DNA of 64,000 nt from DUPU01 sp050952465 (GCA_050952465.1 JBMNKZ010000014.1:186001-250000); one strand, 5' to 3'; positions 17,002 through 25,053 are shown, counted from the first letter of the stretch. The notes: generated by a model not told the origin, from the letters alone. Made by a program: numbers and translations.

Positions 17002-17361
17002 TTAACCTTTAGGACGAAAAATCAAAGCCCCTAAAAAGCCAAAAATTATTGCAGCCGAGATTCCGGCACTGGTTACTTCAAATATCCCGGTCAGTACTCC
17101 GATAATCCCGGTATTCTCTGCCTCAGAAAGGGCACCTTTAACTAAGGAATTACCAAAACTCATGATGGGCACGGATGCTCCTGCCCCGGCAAATTTTACC
17201 AGGGGTTCATAAAGGCCCAAACCACCAAGGATGCTTCCCAATACTACCAGAGTGCTCATGGTATGGGCAGGGGTAAGTTTAAATACATCCATCATGATTT
17301 GACCAATCACACAGATACCTCCCCCTATGACGAAAGCCCAAAAAAATTGTTCCAAAACCAT
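17002..17361 (-). CDS. spoVAEb: Stage V sporulation protein AEb
   Basis: 119-aa integral membrane protein with about four hydrophobic helices (AFVIGGGICVIGQIMMDVF at the start; GTGIFEV-type loop; AAIIFGFLGALIF at the end), matching SpoVAE(b), part of the SpoVA channel that moves dipicolinic acid in and out of the spore core. Its N-terminus resembles SpoVAC, as is usual. ATG at 17361 is only 3 nt from GGAGG; a TTG two codons later would have better spacing. 7 nt after spoVAD. Confidence 0.93.
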   Translation of the reverse strand: MVLEQFFWAFVIGGGICVIGQIMMDVFKLTPAHTMSTLVVLGSILGGLGLYEPLVKFAGAGASVPIMSFGNSLVKGALSEAENTGIIGVLTGIFEVTSAGISAAIIFGFLGALIFRPKG

Positions 17362-17368
17362 CTTCCTC

Positions 17369-18373
17369 CTATTCGCTTTCAATTGAAACAGCATGAGCAA
17401 TGCATGGAATGCTTTCTTTTTGTTGATAAGAAAGGGGTGACAGTAAAGCCCCAGTGGCAACGACCAAAATTTTTTTCAACTCCCCCTGCCTCATGCGTTT
17501 TAATAAATGCCCATATGTAACCGTAGCGACACAACCGCATCCACTTCCTCCCGCCATTACCGGTTGATCACTTTTATAAATTAAAATACCGCAATCCGTA
17601 AATATTTCTGGGGGAATATTTAATCCGTGTTTTTTTAGTAAATCTCCCGCAATTCTATGCCCAACTCTCCCCAAATCACCTGTAGCAATCAGGTCATAAT
17701 AATCCGGTTCAATATTTCGGTCCCGAAAATGAGCCTCAATTGTATCCACAGCAGCCGGTGCCATGGCTCCACCCATATTAAAAGGATCTGAAAGCCCCAT
17801 ATCCACTACCCGTCCGATGGTGGCTGAAGTTACTTTCGGCCCTGTCCCGCTTTGTGCCACCAATACCGCCCCTGCTCCCGTGACCGTCCACTGGGCAGTA
17901 GGAGGTTTTTGCGCCCCATACTCGGTAGGATAACGGAATTGCTTCTCTGAAGCACTATTATGACTGGATGTCCCAGCCAATACCTTATCACCAAATTTAC
18001 TGTCTACAATCATAGAAGCTATGGCTAAACCTTCCATGGCACTGGAACATGCTCCAAATAGGCCAAGATAAGGAACTGCTAAAGTACGGGCAGCAAAGCT
18101 GCTGGAGATAATTTGATTCATTAAATCCCCAGATAGAAAAAAACCCACGTCCTCTTTTTTTAAACCGGCCTTATGGATCGTCGTTTCACAAGCCTCTTCT
18201 AAAAGGGTCTTTTCTGCTTTTTCGAAACTAACCTGGCCTAACCAAATATCATCGTGGAGAATGTCAAAATCCTTCGCCAAGTTTCCCTTCCCTTCGAAAG
18301 GCCCCCCCACAGCGGCTGAGGCAAGAATTACCGGTTTTGATTTAAATATCCAAGTGCGATGTCCTTCAATCAT
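17369..18373 (-). CDS. spoVAD: Stage V sporulation protein AD
   Basis: Thiolase-fold protein, 334 aa, that binds dipicolinic acid on the spore inner membrane. LFGACSSAMEGLAIASMIV holds the thiolase-like Cys region, and YPTEYGAQKPPTAQWTVTGA and SGCGCVATVTYG are SpoVAD signatures. ATG at 18373 is 1 nt after the spoVAC stop with AGGTGG upstream; an earlier GTG inside the spoVAC end is less likely. Order AC-AD-AEb is standard. Confidence 0.96.
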   Translation of the reverse strand: MIEGHRTWIFKSKPVILASAAVGGPFEGKGNLAKDFDILHDDIWLGQVSFEKAEKTLLEEACETTIHKAGLKKEDVGFFLSGDLMNQIISSSFAARTLAVPYLGLFGACSSAMEGLAIASMIVDSKFGDKVLAGTSSHNSASEKQFRYPTEYGAQKPPTAQWTVTGAGAVLVAQSGTGPKVTSATIGRVVDMGLSDPFNMGGAMAPAAVDTIEAHFRDRNIEPDYYDLIATGDLGRVGHRIAGDLLKKHGLNIPPEIFTDCGILIYKSDQPVMAGGSGCGCVATVTYGHLLKRMRQGELKKILVVATGALLSPLSYQQKESIPCIAHAVSIESE

Positions 18374-18374
18374 T

Positions 18375-18854
18375 TTACATTCCACCTAAAGCTTTAATTG
18401 TTATTTTGATAATAGCCACCACAAACGCGGAAAAAACTCCGAAAGTAATTACCGGCCCGGCAATCTTAAACATATTCCCCCCTACTCCCAGTACATATCC
18501 TTCGCTCCGATGATCTATGGCCGCAGAGGCAATAGTGTTGGCAAATCCTGTAACAGGTACAGCACTGCCTGCTCCGCCCCATTGGGCAATATGGTCAAAA
18601 ACGCCTAATCCTGTCAATAATACGGATATCATAATCAAAACTGCAGTGGCCGGACTTCCCGCTGTAGTCTCCGTAAAATTGAAGTATTTAATAAAAATCC
18701 ACTGTAAACCTTGACCTATAGTACAGATTAGTCCCCCGAGAAAGAAAGCTTTAACGCAGTTTATAAGGGCAGGACGCTTTGGTTCCCGAGCTTTGGCAAA
18801 ATCCTGATACTCCTGTTGAGTCAGGGTTAACCTTTTCTTTTTTTTATTTGACAC
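18375..18854 (-). CDS. spoVAC: Stage V sporulation protein AC
   Basis: 159-aa membrane protein with a basic N-terminus (SNKKKKRL) and about four helices (ALINCVKAFFLGGLICTIGQ; VLIMISVLLTGLGVFD; ITFGVFSAFVVAIIKI). SpoVAC acts as a mechanosensitive channel in the spore inner membrane. Start is GTG at 18854 with GAGGTG 7 nt upstream. Confidence 0.95.
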   Translation of the reverse strand: MSNKKKKRLTLTQQEYQDFAKAREPKRPALINCVKAFFLGGLICTIGQGLQWIFIKYFNFTETTAGSPATAVLIMISVLLTGLGVFDHIAQWGGAGSAVPVTGFANTIASAAIDHRSEGYVLGVGGNMFKIAGPVITFGVFSAFVVAIIKITIKALGGM

Positions 18855-18864
18855 AATATCACCT

Positions 18865-19725
18865 CTAGCGTATTAGATATGGCTTCAGCTTATCTTTAAT
18901 TTCTTTCAACTTCTTCGTATTCTTAAGATACATTTCTTTGGCTTCTTTATTATTTGTTTCCAATACATAAGACATTAAATCGGCCTGGCATTTTTCCAAA
19001 TTGGCGTAAAGAAGCTCTCTTACCTTTGGCTGGGGAAGTTCGATGGTATCATCATAGAGATCTAAATATAATTCACCAAAAGTATCTACCTGTCCAATAA
19101 AAACATTGTCCAAGGATACCCCCATTTTTCTTAATTCAATTTCCAGCCAATCCTGATTTAGACCAATTCTGGTTAAGGCATCATTTACAATATTTCCGTC
19201 CAGGATCACCGTTTGTGGTTCTGTACCCGGGGAGATTTTTCGGCCAAAATCTTTCGGCACCAAAGGTCGTTTGTCAGATTTAAGGAGTACATTAATATCT
19301 CCCGTATTTTCCATGAGAGCAAATTCCACATCAGCCACATTAAAAACATTCTTGGAGCGAAGAGACCTTAACAATTCATCTCCGGTAATTCTAACTTTGG
19401 TTAGGTTTTCTTCTAAAACTTTCCCGTGGCTGATTAAAACCGTCTCTCTTCCCTTGACCCAGTCATGAATGAACTTGCTCTTCATAGATGCATAGTCCAA
19501 TAAAATGGGAAACAACGACCACGTGATTAACGCAATCAGGCCAAATATTAAATTATTGATTACCCCAACAGAAATTAAGGCGGCAATCACTCCGGTTGCC
19601 AAGAAACTGACAAATTGAAATGGGGTACTATCCGCAATATTTCTTTTTCCCGTGATCCTAACCAAGAACCAAGTTATAATAAAAAGCAGAATACTTCTTA
19701 ACAAAACTTGTGTCCAAACAGGCAT
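18865..19725 (-). CDS. DUF421 (YetF-like) membrane protein with DUF1657-like tail (2Duf-type)
   Basis: 286 aa from ATG at 19725 (GGGGGTGG upstream). Three N-terminal helices (about 5-75) precede the soluble DUF421 domain with VRITGDELLRSLR and DVEFALMENTGDINVLLK. The tail (about 230-286, YANLEKCQADLMSYVLETNN, then Lys-rich helices) looks like the neighbouring DUF1657 proteins. This is the make-up of 2Duf from the spoVA2mob operon, linked to wet-heat resistance of Bacillus spores. It sits between a DUF1657 gene and spoVAC. The family role is known; its effect here is inferred. Confidence 0.85.
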   Translation of the reverse strand: MPVWTQVLLRSILLFIITWFLVRITGKRNIADSTPFQFVSFLATGVIAALISVGVINNLIFGLIALITWSLFPILLDYASMKSKFIHDWVKGRETVLISHGKVLEENLTKVRITGDELLRSLRSKNVFNVADVEFALMENTGDINVLLKSDKRPLVPKDFGRKISPGTEPQTVILDGNIVNDALTRIGLNQDWLEIELRKMGVSLDNVFIGQVDTFGELYLDLYDDTIELPQPKVRELLYANLEKCQADLMSYVLETNNKEAKEMYLKNTKKLKEIKDKLKPYLIR

Positions 19726-19744
19726 AAACCCACCCCCTGTTGCG

Positions 19745-19951
19745 TTATAATCCTTTGTATTGCGGTTCTTCAAATTCTAAGGTTTTAATTCTATCTTCCA
19801 AATCTGCTACTACCTGGTTTACAAACAAGGCGGCATCGGTAAAAGCATTCTTTATATCCTGATGGTCAGATTGTGCGGCATAAATTTTCAAGGTACCAGT
19901 GATACCTTGAAGCGTACACAATGTTTCATTTAATTTCGAATATACCGTCAT
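19745..19951 (-). CDS. DUF1657 protein (first gene of spoVA cassette)
   Basis: 68 aa, MTVYSKLNETLCTLQGITGT ... EEPQYKGL, a second DUF1657 protein with the same MTV start and EPQYK ending as the one at 16750-16953. ATG at 19951 has GGGGG about 9 nt upstream. It leads the minus-strand cassette and is divergent from comM across about 196 bp, so the cassette promoter should lie in 19952-20147; no clear SigG/SigF box was identified there by eye. Confidence 0.8.
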   Translation of the reverse strand: MTVYSKLNETLCTLQGITGTLKIYAAQSDHQDIKNAFTDAALFVNQVVADLEDRIKTLEFEEPQYKGL

Positions 19952-20147
19952 TTTTCTTACCCCCTCTATAGATAATTTGTACCTTATAAAAAATAAGTAT
20001 GTCTGACAATTAATCCCACACTGACAATAATTAAAAATTATTAATTTTTTATAACCTTAGCAGGAAACTCATAAATTGCGGCGAATATACGTTCTATTGT
20101 AATAACTAACCATCTGCTAAATTTACCAAATGGGGGAATTATGAAGC

Positions 20148-21674
20148 ATGCTCTCGATTATTAATAGTTGTTGCGTATATGGAATGTTCGGCCACCCAAT
20201 TCAAGTAGAAGTGGATGTGAGCGAAGGCCTTCCAGGATTTGACATAGTGGGGTTGCCTGATGCCTCGGTAAAGGAAAGTAAGGAAAGGGTAAGAACGGCC
20301 ATTAAAAATTCCGGTTTTAAATTTCCTATGAAGAGAATTACTGTAAATCTTGCCCCGGCAGACTTAAAAAAAGAAGGACCCTTGTTTGATTTACCTATCG
20401 CTATCGGTATCCTTGCCGCAACCAAACAAATCCCGGAGAATGAAAGAATTAAACTTTCAGCCATGGTGGGCGAACTTTCTTTAGACGGCAAAGTTCGTCC
20501 CGTTCCGGGGGTACTAGCTATATCAGATATAATATCCCAGATAAAAGAATTTCAATCTTTCCTGGTACCGAAAGAAAATGCCCCCGAAGCAGCTTTGATT
20601 AAAGGGAAAACAATTTACCCGGTGAGTTGTTTAAGTGATTTAGCCCGGTTCTTTCAGCATCAGTATGAAATCAACCCTTTGGAGGTTGATGTGGACCGAC
20701 TACTCAAGGAAACCTATCAGGAAAATTCTTGTGACATGTCTGAGGTAAGGGGACAACAAGGGGTCAAAAGAGCTTTGGAAGTAGCAGCTGCCGGGAGCCA
20801 CAATGTTTTACTCAGCGGCTCTCCCGGTTCCGGTAAAACCATGCTGGCCAGACGCCTACCCTCTATTCTCCCCTCTATCACCTTAGAGGAAAGCCTGGAG
20901 TTAACCCGGATTTACAGTATTGCCGGTTTGCTCCCTAAAAACCAAGCTTTAATCACCCAAAGGCCTTTCCGAGCCCCGCACCACAGTGCTTCCAGTGCCA
21001 GCCTGATCGGCGGAGGAAGAATCCCCCGTCCTGGAGAAATCAGCCTTGCTTGTCACGGCATTTTGTTTTTGGACGAAATGGCGGAGTATCAAAAAACCAT
21101 CTTAGAAGCATTACGTCAGCCCATGGAAGATAAATTTGTCACCATTACCCGAGTTGAAGCGTCATATAGTTTTCCCGCTAAATTTCAACTGGTGGGCTCG
21201 TTAAATCCTTGCCCCTGCGGATTCTTCGGTGATCCAGTGAAAGAATGCACCTGCACTCCCCACCAAATTCATAAATATTTAGGTAAAATTTCCGGACCGC
21301 TCCTGGACAGAATTGATATTCGCATGGATGTCCCTAGAGTAATGTACCAGGATCTCTCCTCAGACAGTAAAGGTGAGTCCTCTGCCCAGATAAGGCAAAG
21401 GGTGGAGATAGCTCGGCAAATTCAAGGGGAACGTTTGAAAGGTACCGGTATCGTCTGTAATGCCCATATGGAAAGAAAGCAACTCCAAAAATTTTGCCAG
21501 ACTTCCCCGGATGCCCAAAAACTGCTTAAGGATGCCTTTGACCGGCTAAAATTAAGTGCCCGCTCCCATGATAGGATTTTAAAGGTCGCCCGTACCATTG
21601 CCGACTTGGAACAGTCAACTGTAATTCAATTGCATCATATTGCCGAGGCAATCCAATACCGAGGGACAATGTAA
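20148..21674 (+). CDS. comM: Mg-chelatase-like AAA ATPase ComM/YifB
   Basis: 508 aa. The N-terminal Lon-protease-like fold (PFDLPIAIG-type region, here GPLFDLPIAIGILAA) is followed by the AAA core with Walker A LSGSPGSGKTMLARR near residue 225, Walker B GILFLDEMAEY, a Cys-rich NPCPCGFFGDPVKECTC loop, and a C-terminal Mg-chelatase domain. ComM is a branch-migration helicase helping integrate DNA during transformation. It fits functionally with dprA. Plus strand, alone. Confidence 0.93.
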   Translation: MLSIINSCCVYGMFGHPIQVEVDVSEGLPGFDIVGLPDASVKESKERVRTAIKNSGFKFPMKRITVNLAPADLKKEGPLFDLPIAIGILAATKQIPENERIKLSAMVGELSLDGKVRPVPGVLAISDIISQIKEFQSFLVPKENAPEAALIKGKTIYPVSCLSDLARFFQHQYEINPLEVDVDRLLKETYQENSCDMSEVRGQQGVKRALEVAAAGSHNVLLSGSPGSGKTMLARRLPSILPSITLEESLELTRIYSIAGLLPKNQALITQRPFRAPHHSASSASLIGGGRIPRPGEISLACHGILFLDEMAEYQKTILEALRQPMEDKFVTITRVEASYSFPAKFQLVGSLNPCPCGFFGDPVKECTCTPHQIHKYLGKISGPLLDRIDIRMDVPRVMYQDLSSDSKGESSAQIRQRVEIARQIQGERLKGTGIVCNAHMERKQLQKFCQTSPDAQKLLKDAFDRLKLSARSHDRILKVARTIADLEQSTVIQLHHIAEAIQYRGTM

Positions 21675-21723
21675 ATCATAAATTTATGGAATTTAATACT
21701 AATGAAACGCAGTCGTGGGGTAC

Positions 21724-21764
21724 AACACAAAAGACCCTTACTTTATGCAAAGGTCTTTGTGTTG
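21724..21764. repeat. Hairpin downstream of comM
   Basis: CAACACAAAAGACC (from 21724) pairs with GGTCTTTGTGTTG (to 21764) with one bulged A and a 15-nt loop. It lies 50 nt after the comM stop and is not followed by a T-run, so it may be a processing signal or part of the next transcript's leader rather than a terminator. Confidence 0.5.
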
Positions 21765-21931
21765 GAGGTGGGTTTAAATTATTTAGTTGTACTATATCCT
21801 ATGATCAAAAGGCTAGATTGGGAACTTTTTTAGTAACAGACATTGGAAGTTATTCCATTAATCCTCTGACTAGTATCATTTTCAGTGGGAAAAATATTTT
21901 TATAATTTCGGATTTTCTAGGAGGTTATACA

Positions 21932-22096
21932 ATGAATAAACACCTTACTAAAAACTATGCCGCCTTATGTCTTGCTATCTTTTCAAATATAACCGCAGAA
22001 AAAGCTTTTTCAACAATAGAAAATAATCCGGAAATCATAAAAAACTTTTATAAGGATGTTTCCAATGTCTTATATATAAAAAGCCAAGACCTATAG
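21932..22096 (+). CDS. 54-aa hypothetical protein
   Basis: Starts MNKHLTKNYAALCLAIFSN and ends YIKSQDL. An AGGAGG 7 nt before ATG at 21932 marks a real translation start inside a longer open frame that opens at 21686 with no ribosome binding site; I therefore annotate only the shorter protein. It is helical and slightly acidic, with no membrane segment and no motif I recognise. It may be transcribed with comM. Confidence 0.5.
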   Translation: MNKHLTKNYAALCLAIFSNITAEKAFSTIENNPEIIKNFYKDVSNVLYIKSQDL

Positions 22097-22204
22097 TCCG
22101 CCCGAGAATATTGTTCCCACTCAAATGTTCATTGCGTAATGTTTAAATAAAAAACCAGGTCAATAAGCCAATGAGTTTTCGGGTATAAATTTTTATTTAG
22201 AATA

Positions 22205-22243
22205 AACAGCCTCAGTCCTAGAATATAGGTCTTAAGCTGTTTG
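22205..22243 (-). terminator. Possible terminator after the cupin gene
   Basis: AAACAGC/GCTGTTT outer arms with CCTA/TAGG inside, then ATT-rich sequence on the minus strand, 130 nt beyond the cupin stop. The stem is interrupted, so the call is weak. Confidence 0.35.
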
Positions 22244-22369
22244 GATAACTTTACCTAAAGATCTTATTAGAATAGACTGCCGGAATAACCGAATCTTCTT
22301 CTTTTTTTCACAGGATAGACTACATCTTTAGTTAACCTGAAGTGATAATAATTCTATACCTGTAAACCC

Positions 22370-22939
22370 TTATTCATCAGCTTCTGCATCTGCTTTAGTT
22401 TTATGAATTGTCCCCCGAGGATGTTGAGGCGGCGCATAAATAGAGTACAATTTAATTGGTACATTACCTGTATTAATTAGATTGTGCCATGTCCCAGCTG
22501 GTATAACAAACGCATAGTCATCATAAACCGCTCTTTGGAAATTCAACCTGTCTTGTCTGTCACCCATCTTTACCAACCCCTGACCTTGTTCAATACGTAT
22601 GAATTGGTCAACGTCAGGATGTATTTCTAAACCGATGTCTCCCCCAACTTTGATGCTCATCAAGGTAACCTGCAAATGGTCTCCAGTCCATAAAGCAAGA
22701 CGATAATTATTATTTTGCTTGGCAGCCTCGTCAATATTAATTACAAAGGGTTCCGGCCCATAATCTCTTAAATCAATACACCCGGTATTCTTTTCTTTAT
22801 TAGTAGATGGACTATACTGACCGCCAAACCTGTGTGCATAGTTTAAGCTATCCATTGGTACGTTAGCAGCGTGGGGGCAAGAATACATTGTTTGGTAAGC
22901 GTGAAAAGGACATGAATACATTTTATAATAATTATTCAT
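22370..22939 (-). CDS. Cupin-domain protein with Cys/Tyr-rich N-terminus
   Basis: 189 aa. Residues 1-30 are rich in Tyr, Cys and Met (NNYYKMYSCPFHAYQTMYSC), then a conserved cupin (about 75-170) with DIGLEIHPDVDQFIRIEQG and PAGTWHNLINTG, which hold the metal-binding His and Glu residues. Cupins of this clostridial family are annotated as mannose-6-phosphate isomerase-like, but no sugar-binding evidence is visible. The Tyr/Cys-rich head resembles spore coat proteins, so a cross-linked spore surface role is a possibility. ATG at 22939 is chosen from AAAGGA 9 nt upstream. Confidence 0.8.
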   Translation of the reverse strand: MNNYYKMYSCPFHAYQTMYSCPHAANVPMDSLNYAHRFGGQYSPSTNKEKNTGCIDLRDYGPEPFVINIDEAAKQNNNYRLALWTGDHLQVTLMSIKVGGDIGLEIHPDVDQFIRIEQGQGLVKMGDRQDRLNFQRAVYDDYAFVIPAGTWHNLINTGNVPIKLYSIYAPPQHPRGTIHKTKADAEADE

Positions 22940-23077
22940 GCGGGTCATTCCTTTCATTATGTTTTACGTTATTCTATGAGTTATATTTCTAAGGTGTGCC
23001 AAGGACATTAGAGGGGTGGGATTGTTAACCTGTCAAAATTAGATAATATTACTTCTTCACATTCTTTAATGCCTGAT

Positions 23078-23100
23078 AAAAAAGAAGGCACAATGCCTTC
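23078..23100 (-). terminator. Terminator after the zinc-ribbon gene
   Basis: GAAGGCA/TGCCTTC stem (23084-23090 with 23094-23100), 3-nt loop, then six Ts on the minus strand, about 100 nt past the stop of the gene at 23198. Confidence 0.8.
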
Positions 23101-23197
23101 CAAAATATTTCCCTTATTGAATTCTAAATACTTTATTTTTTTATAAGCATACTATTGTTTTCTATTCTTTCTGTTTTACAGAATTGTTTTGCTATTA

Positions 23198-23482
23198 TTA
23201 TATTTGTTTTACTTCCTTTCCAAACCAATGAATATATCCACAAGAGGCACAAATAAGCGTTGTAGCAGATTGATTCAACCAATCTAAATCAAAAAAAGTC
23301 ATACCTCTGGTATTTAAGAGGGCACTTCCCTTATGAAAATGGTCGTGTTTACAGTGGATACAAATTACTTGAATACCATTTCCCGATTTGTATTTATAGC
23401 CCTTTTTTTCTTCCTCTTGTTTTTTTAAATGTTCTTCACCTCCTTTTTTCATTCTCTCAAGTTGTTCTGGACTATAATACAT
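23198..23482 (-). CDS. Zinc-ribbon hypothetical protein
   Basis: 94 aa with a charged N-terminal helix (PEQLERMKKGGEEHLKKQEE) and two CxxC pairs, CIHCKHDHFH and CASCGYIHWFG, 40 residues apart, which together should bind one zinc. Small proteins of this layout are common in Firmicutes and have no assigned function. ATG at 23482 follows GGGGGTAGTGAT; a longer frame from 23578 lacks a ribosome binding site. It lies downstream of the XRE regulator gene on the same strand. Confidence 0.65.
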   Translation of the reverse strand: MYYSPEQLERMKKGGEEHLKKQEEEKKGYKYKSGNGIQVICIHCKHDHFHKGSALLNTRGMTFFDLDWLNQSATTLICASCGYIHWFGKEVKQI

Positions 23483-23648
23483 ATCACTACCCCCATATTT
23501 TAATAACTTCCATATATTTTTAATGTAGGTCTCTAATCCAGGGTCTTTGCGATTCCCTAAATTCTCTTCTATAATCATAGCCTGAATCCCAAACTTACTT
23601 TTTTAAAGGCTAGCTTAGGATCATGAGATTTACTCAATTTATCAAACC

Positions 23649-24047
23649 TTAAGATTCCCTAATATAAGGAAGAATAGTTTTTATAATCTTATTGATTAAC
23701 CGAAATTCTTTATACGAGCACTTATTAGTTAATTCAATTATTTCCGTTTTTAAGTCAATCTCGTAATGTTTATCATTTTCATTAGGGATCTCATTAATGT
23801 AGTAACAAGAATTATCAATTTTGTTTTTGCCAAAAATAAGATAATCTAGGGATACGTGTAAACTAGTTGCTATTTTAACTAGAACAGGCAGACTCATTTG
23901 TCTTTGTCCTCGTTCCAATTGTCCCAGGTAATAGTCTGAAAGTCCGATAATTTCTGCGAATTCTTCCCTCGAAAGATCAAACTTTTCTCTTTCTTTCCGA
24001 ATTCTCTGACCAACAGCTTTATTGTCTATCCTAATTTTGTCTACCAT
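23649..24047 (-). CDS. XRE-family HTH transcriptional regulator
   Basis: 132 aa. N-terminal helix-turn-helix (about 12-66: VGQRIRKEREKFDLSREEFA, then LSDYYLGQLERGQRQMSL and LDYLIFGK) of the Cro/CI type, followed by a C-terminal helical segment (about 95-130) suited to dimerisation. It is divergent from a Spo0E-like gene, with their promoters in the 128-bp gap, so that gene is its most likely target along with itself. Ligand or signal unknown. Confidence 0.85.
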   Translation of the reverse strand: MVDKIRIDNKAVGQRIRKEREKFDLSREEFAEIIGLSDYYLGQLERGQRQMSLPVLVKIATSLHVSLDYLIFGKNKIDNSCYYINEIPNENDKHYEIDLKTEIIELTNKCSYKEFRLINKIIKTILPYIRES

Positions 24048-24125
24048 TTTTTCACTCCCGTTCTTAAAAGTACTTTATCGAACTTTGCCCCTTATCGTAA
24101 TTAGCACATTGCACATATTTAGTGT

Positions 24126-24154
24126 TTGCAATAAGCTAATATTTAATGTAAAAT
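24126..24154 (+). promoter_or_regulatory. Sigma-A promoter of the Spo0E-like gene
   Basis: -35 TTGCAA at 24126-24131 and -10 TAAAAT at 24149-24154 with a 17-nt spacer, 21 nt before the GTG start. Confidence 0.6.
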
Positions 24155-24175
24155 TTATACAGGGAGTGTGAAAAA

Positions 24176-24334
24176 GTGAGTATAAAAAATAAAATAGAAA
24201 TATCAAGAAATATTCTCTATAATGCAATTAATATGAACTTAAGTAAAAATACCATTGAAAAAATAAGTCAAAAGTTAGACAAACATATTGTAGAGTACTA
24301 TTATAAAAATGGAAAGCACCGGAAACAAAAATAA
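24176..24334 (+). CDS. Spo0E-like aspartyl-phosphate phosphatase
   Basis: 52-aa protein from GTG at 24176 (GGGAG 9 nt upstream). Two helices, the second with SQKLDKHIVEYY, which carries the Spo0E signature SQxLDxxIxxYY. Spo0E-family proteins dephosphorylate Spo0A~P and so delay sporulation. Length, charge and motif all fit. Divergent from the XRE gene, which probably controls it. It is followed by a terminator at 24444. Confidence 0.82.
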   Translation: MSIKNKIEISRNILYNAINMNLSKNTIEKISQKLDKHIVEYYYKNGKHRKQK

Positions 24335-24758
24335 TAAATAATCCCTTGCAATAACATTACCAACAATGTCAAAACTTATCTCCCAGTGAGTCGTTTACTA
24401 TAAGCAGATGCACTCGGATCTACCGCCCACTACACTCCGAGGCAGGGAGCCTTAGCTCCCTTTTTCTTTTAATTATCTCAATCGATTTAAAACTCATAAA
24501 ATGAGTTTCCTTCTTTTACCTTAAAATCTTCTTAATAATCCACATCTTCCTCTGTAGCACAACTACATACACCCTACCATTTTTTCATAACTGCTGGCAC
24601 ATCTTGGACAACTCTAGCATATAATAAATTAGACCTAATAAAAATCAAAAAACATAATTTAAAAGTATGCCAGACATTCCTAGAAGAAGACAAGCCCATA
24701 ACCCCTCAATTCATCGGAGCATTTCCATCCTCTACATAAGATGAGAGGGGGGAATACA
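24335..24758. other. Gene-poor stretch with terminator and possible decayed ORF
   Basis: Contains an inverted repeat CTCGGA/TCCGAG (24413-24418, 24436-24441), a terminator (24444-24465), and on the minus strand about 24487-24640 a readable but stop-interrupted frame (LLYARVVQDVPAVMKKW, stop, GVCSCATEEDVDY, stop, EDFKVKEG). Nothing intact is seen. Confidence 0.5.
24444..24470 (+). terminator. Terminator after the Spo0E-like gene
   Basis: AGGGAGC/GCTCCCT stem (24444-24450 with 24455-24461), CTTA loop, then TTTTTCTTTT on the plus strand. Confidence 0.85.
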
Positions 24759-24917
24759 ATGGCATACGATAGAGAAAAAGATTTCGATAAATGCAAAGAC
24801 GATAAGAAATGTGAATGCTGCATAAAAATTGAAGATAGCATAGTCATAATAATTTGCGGTGATGTGGATCATAACGACTTAAAAAAAAGTCTTGAAGGGG
24901 TTAAGGAAGTATGGTAA
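24759..24917 (+). CDS. 52-aa Cys-rich hypothetical protein
   Basis: ATG at 24759 with GAGGGGGG 6 nt upstream. The N-terminal third is charged and has a cluster of four Cys (KCKDDKKCECCIKI), followed by SIVIIICGDVDHNDLKKSLE, with a fifth Cys. The spacing suggests metal binding or disulfides, but I recognise no family. Ends in a hairpin at 25015-25053. Confidence 0.55.
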   Translation: MAYDREKDFDKCKDDKKCECCIKIEDSIVIIICGDVDHNDLKKSLEGVKEVW

Positions 24918-25014
24918 GGTAAGGTATTTTATCAAAAATAATTTTATGATCTTCTGGACATCCTTACCTCCGCATAAGACTTCAGGACTACCCAAAGGGC
25001 ATCATACAACAAGA

Positions 25015-25053
25015 AAGGGCTGTTGCACTAATTAATTTAGTGCGATAGCCCTT
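25015..25053. terminator. Bidirectional hairpin between convergent genes
   Basis: AAGGGCT/AGCCCTT (25015-25021 with 25047-25053) outside and GCACTAA/TTAGTGC (25025-25031 with 25037-25043) inside. It lies between the Cys-rich gene and the convergent flavin reductase gene; the T-tract is poor. Confidence 0.65.

Noticed and set aside
19952..20147. SigG/SigF promoter for the spoVA cassette
   Set aside because: CATACTTA-like strings exist but without a well-spaced -35; not strong enough to annotate.
21686..21931. N-terminal 82 residues of a 136-aa frame after comM
   Set aside because: No ribosome binding site at its ATG, low protein-like character, and a strong AGGAGG start lies inside it at 21932.
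23483..23578. Longer N-terminus for the zinc-ribbon protein
   Set aside because: No ribosome binding site upstream of 23578; GGGGG precedes the ATG at 23482.
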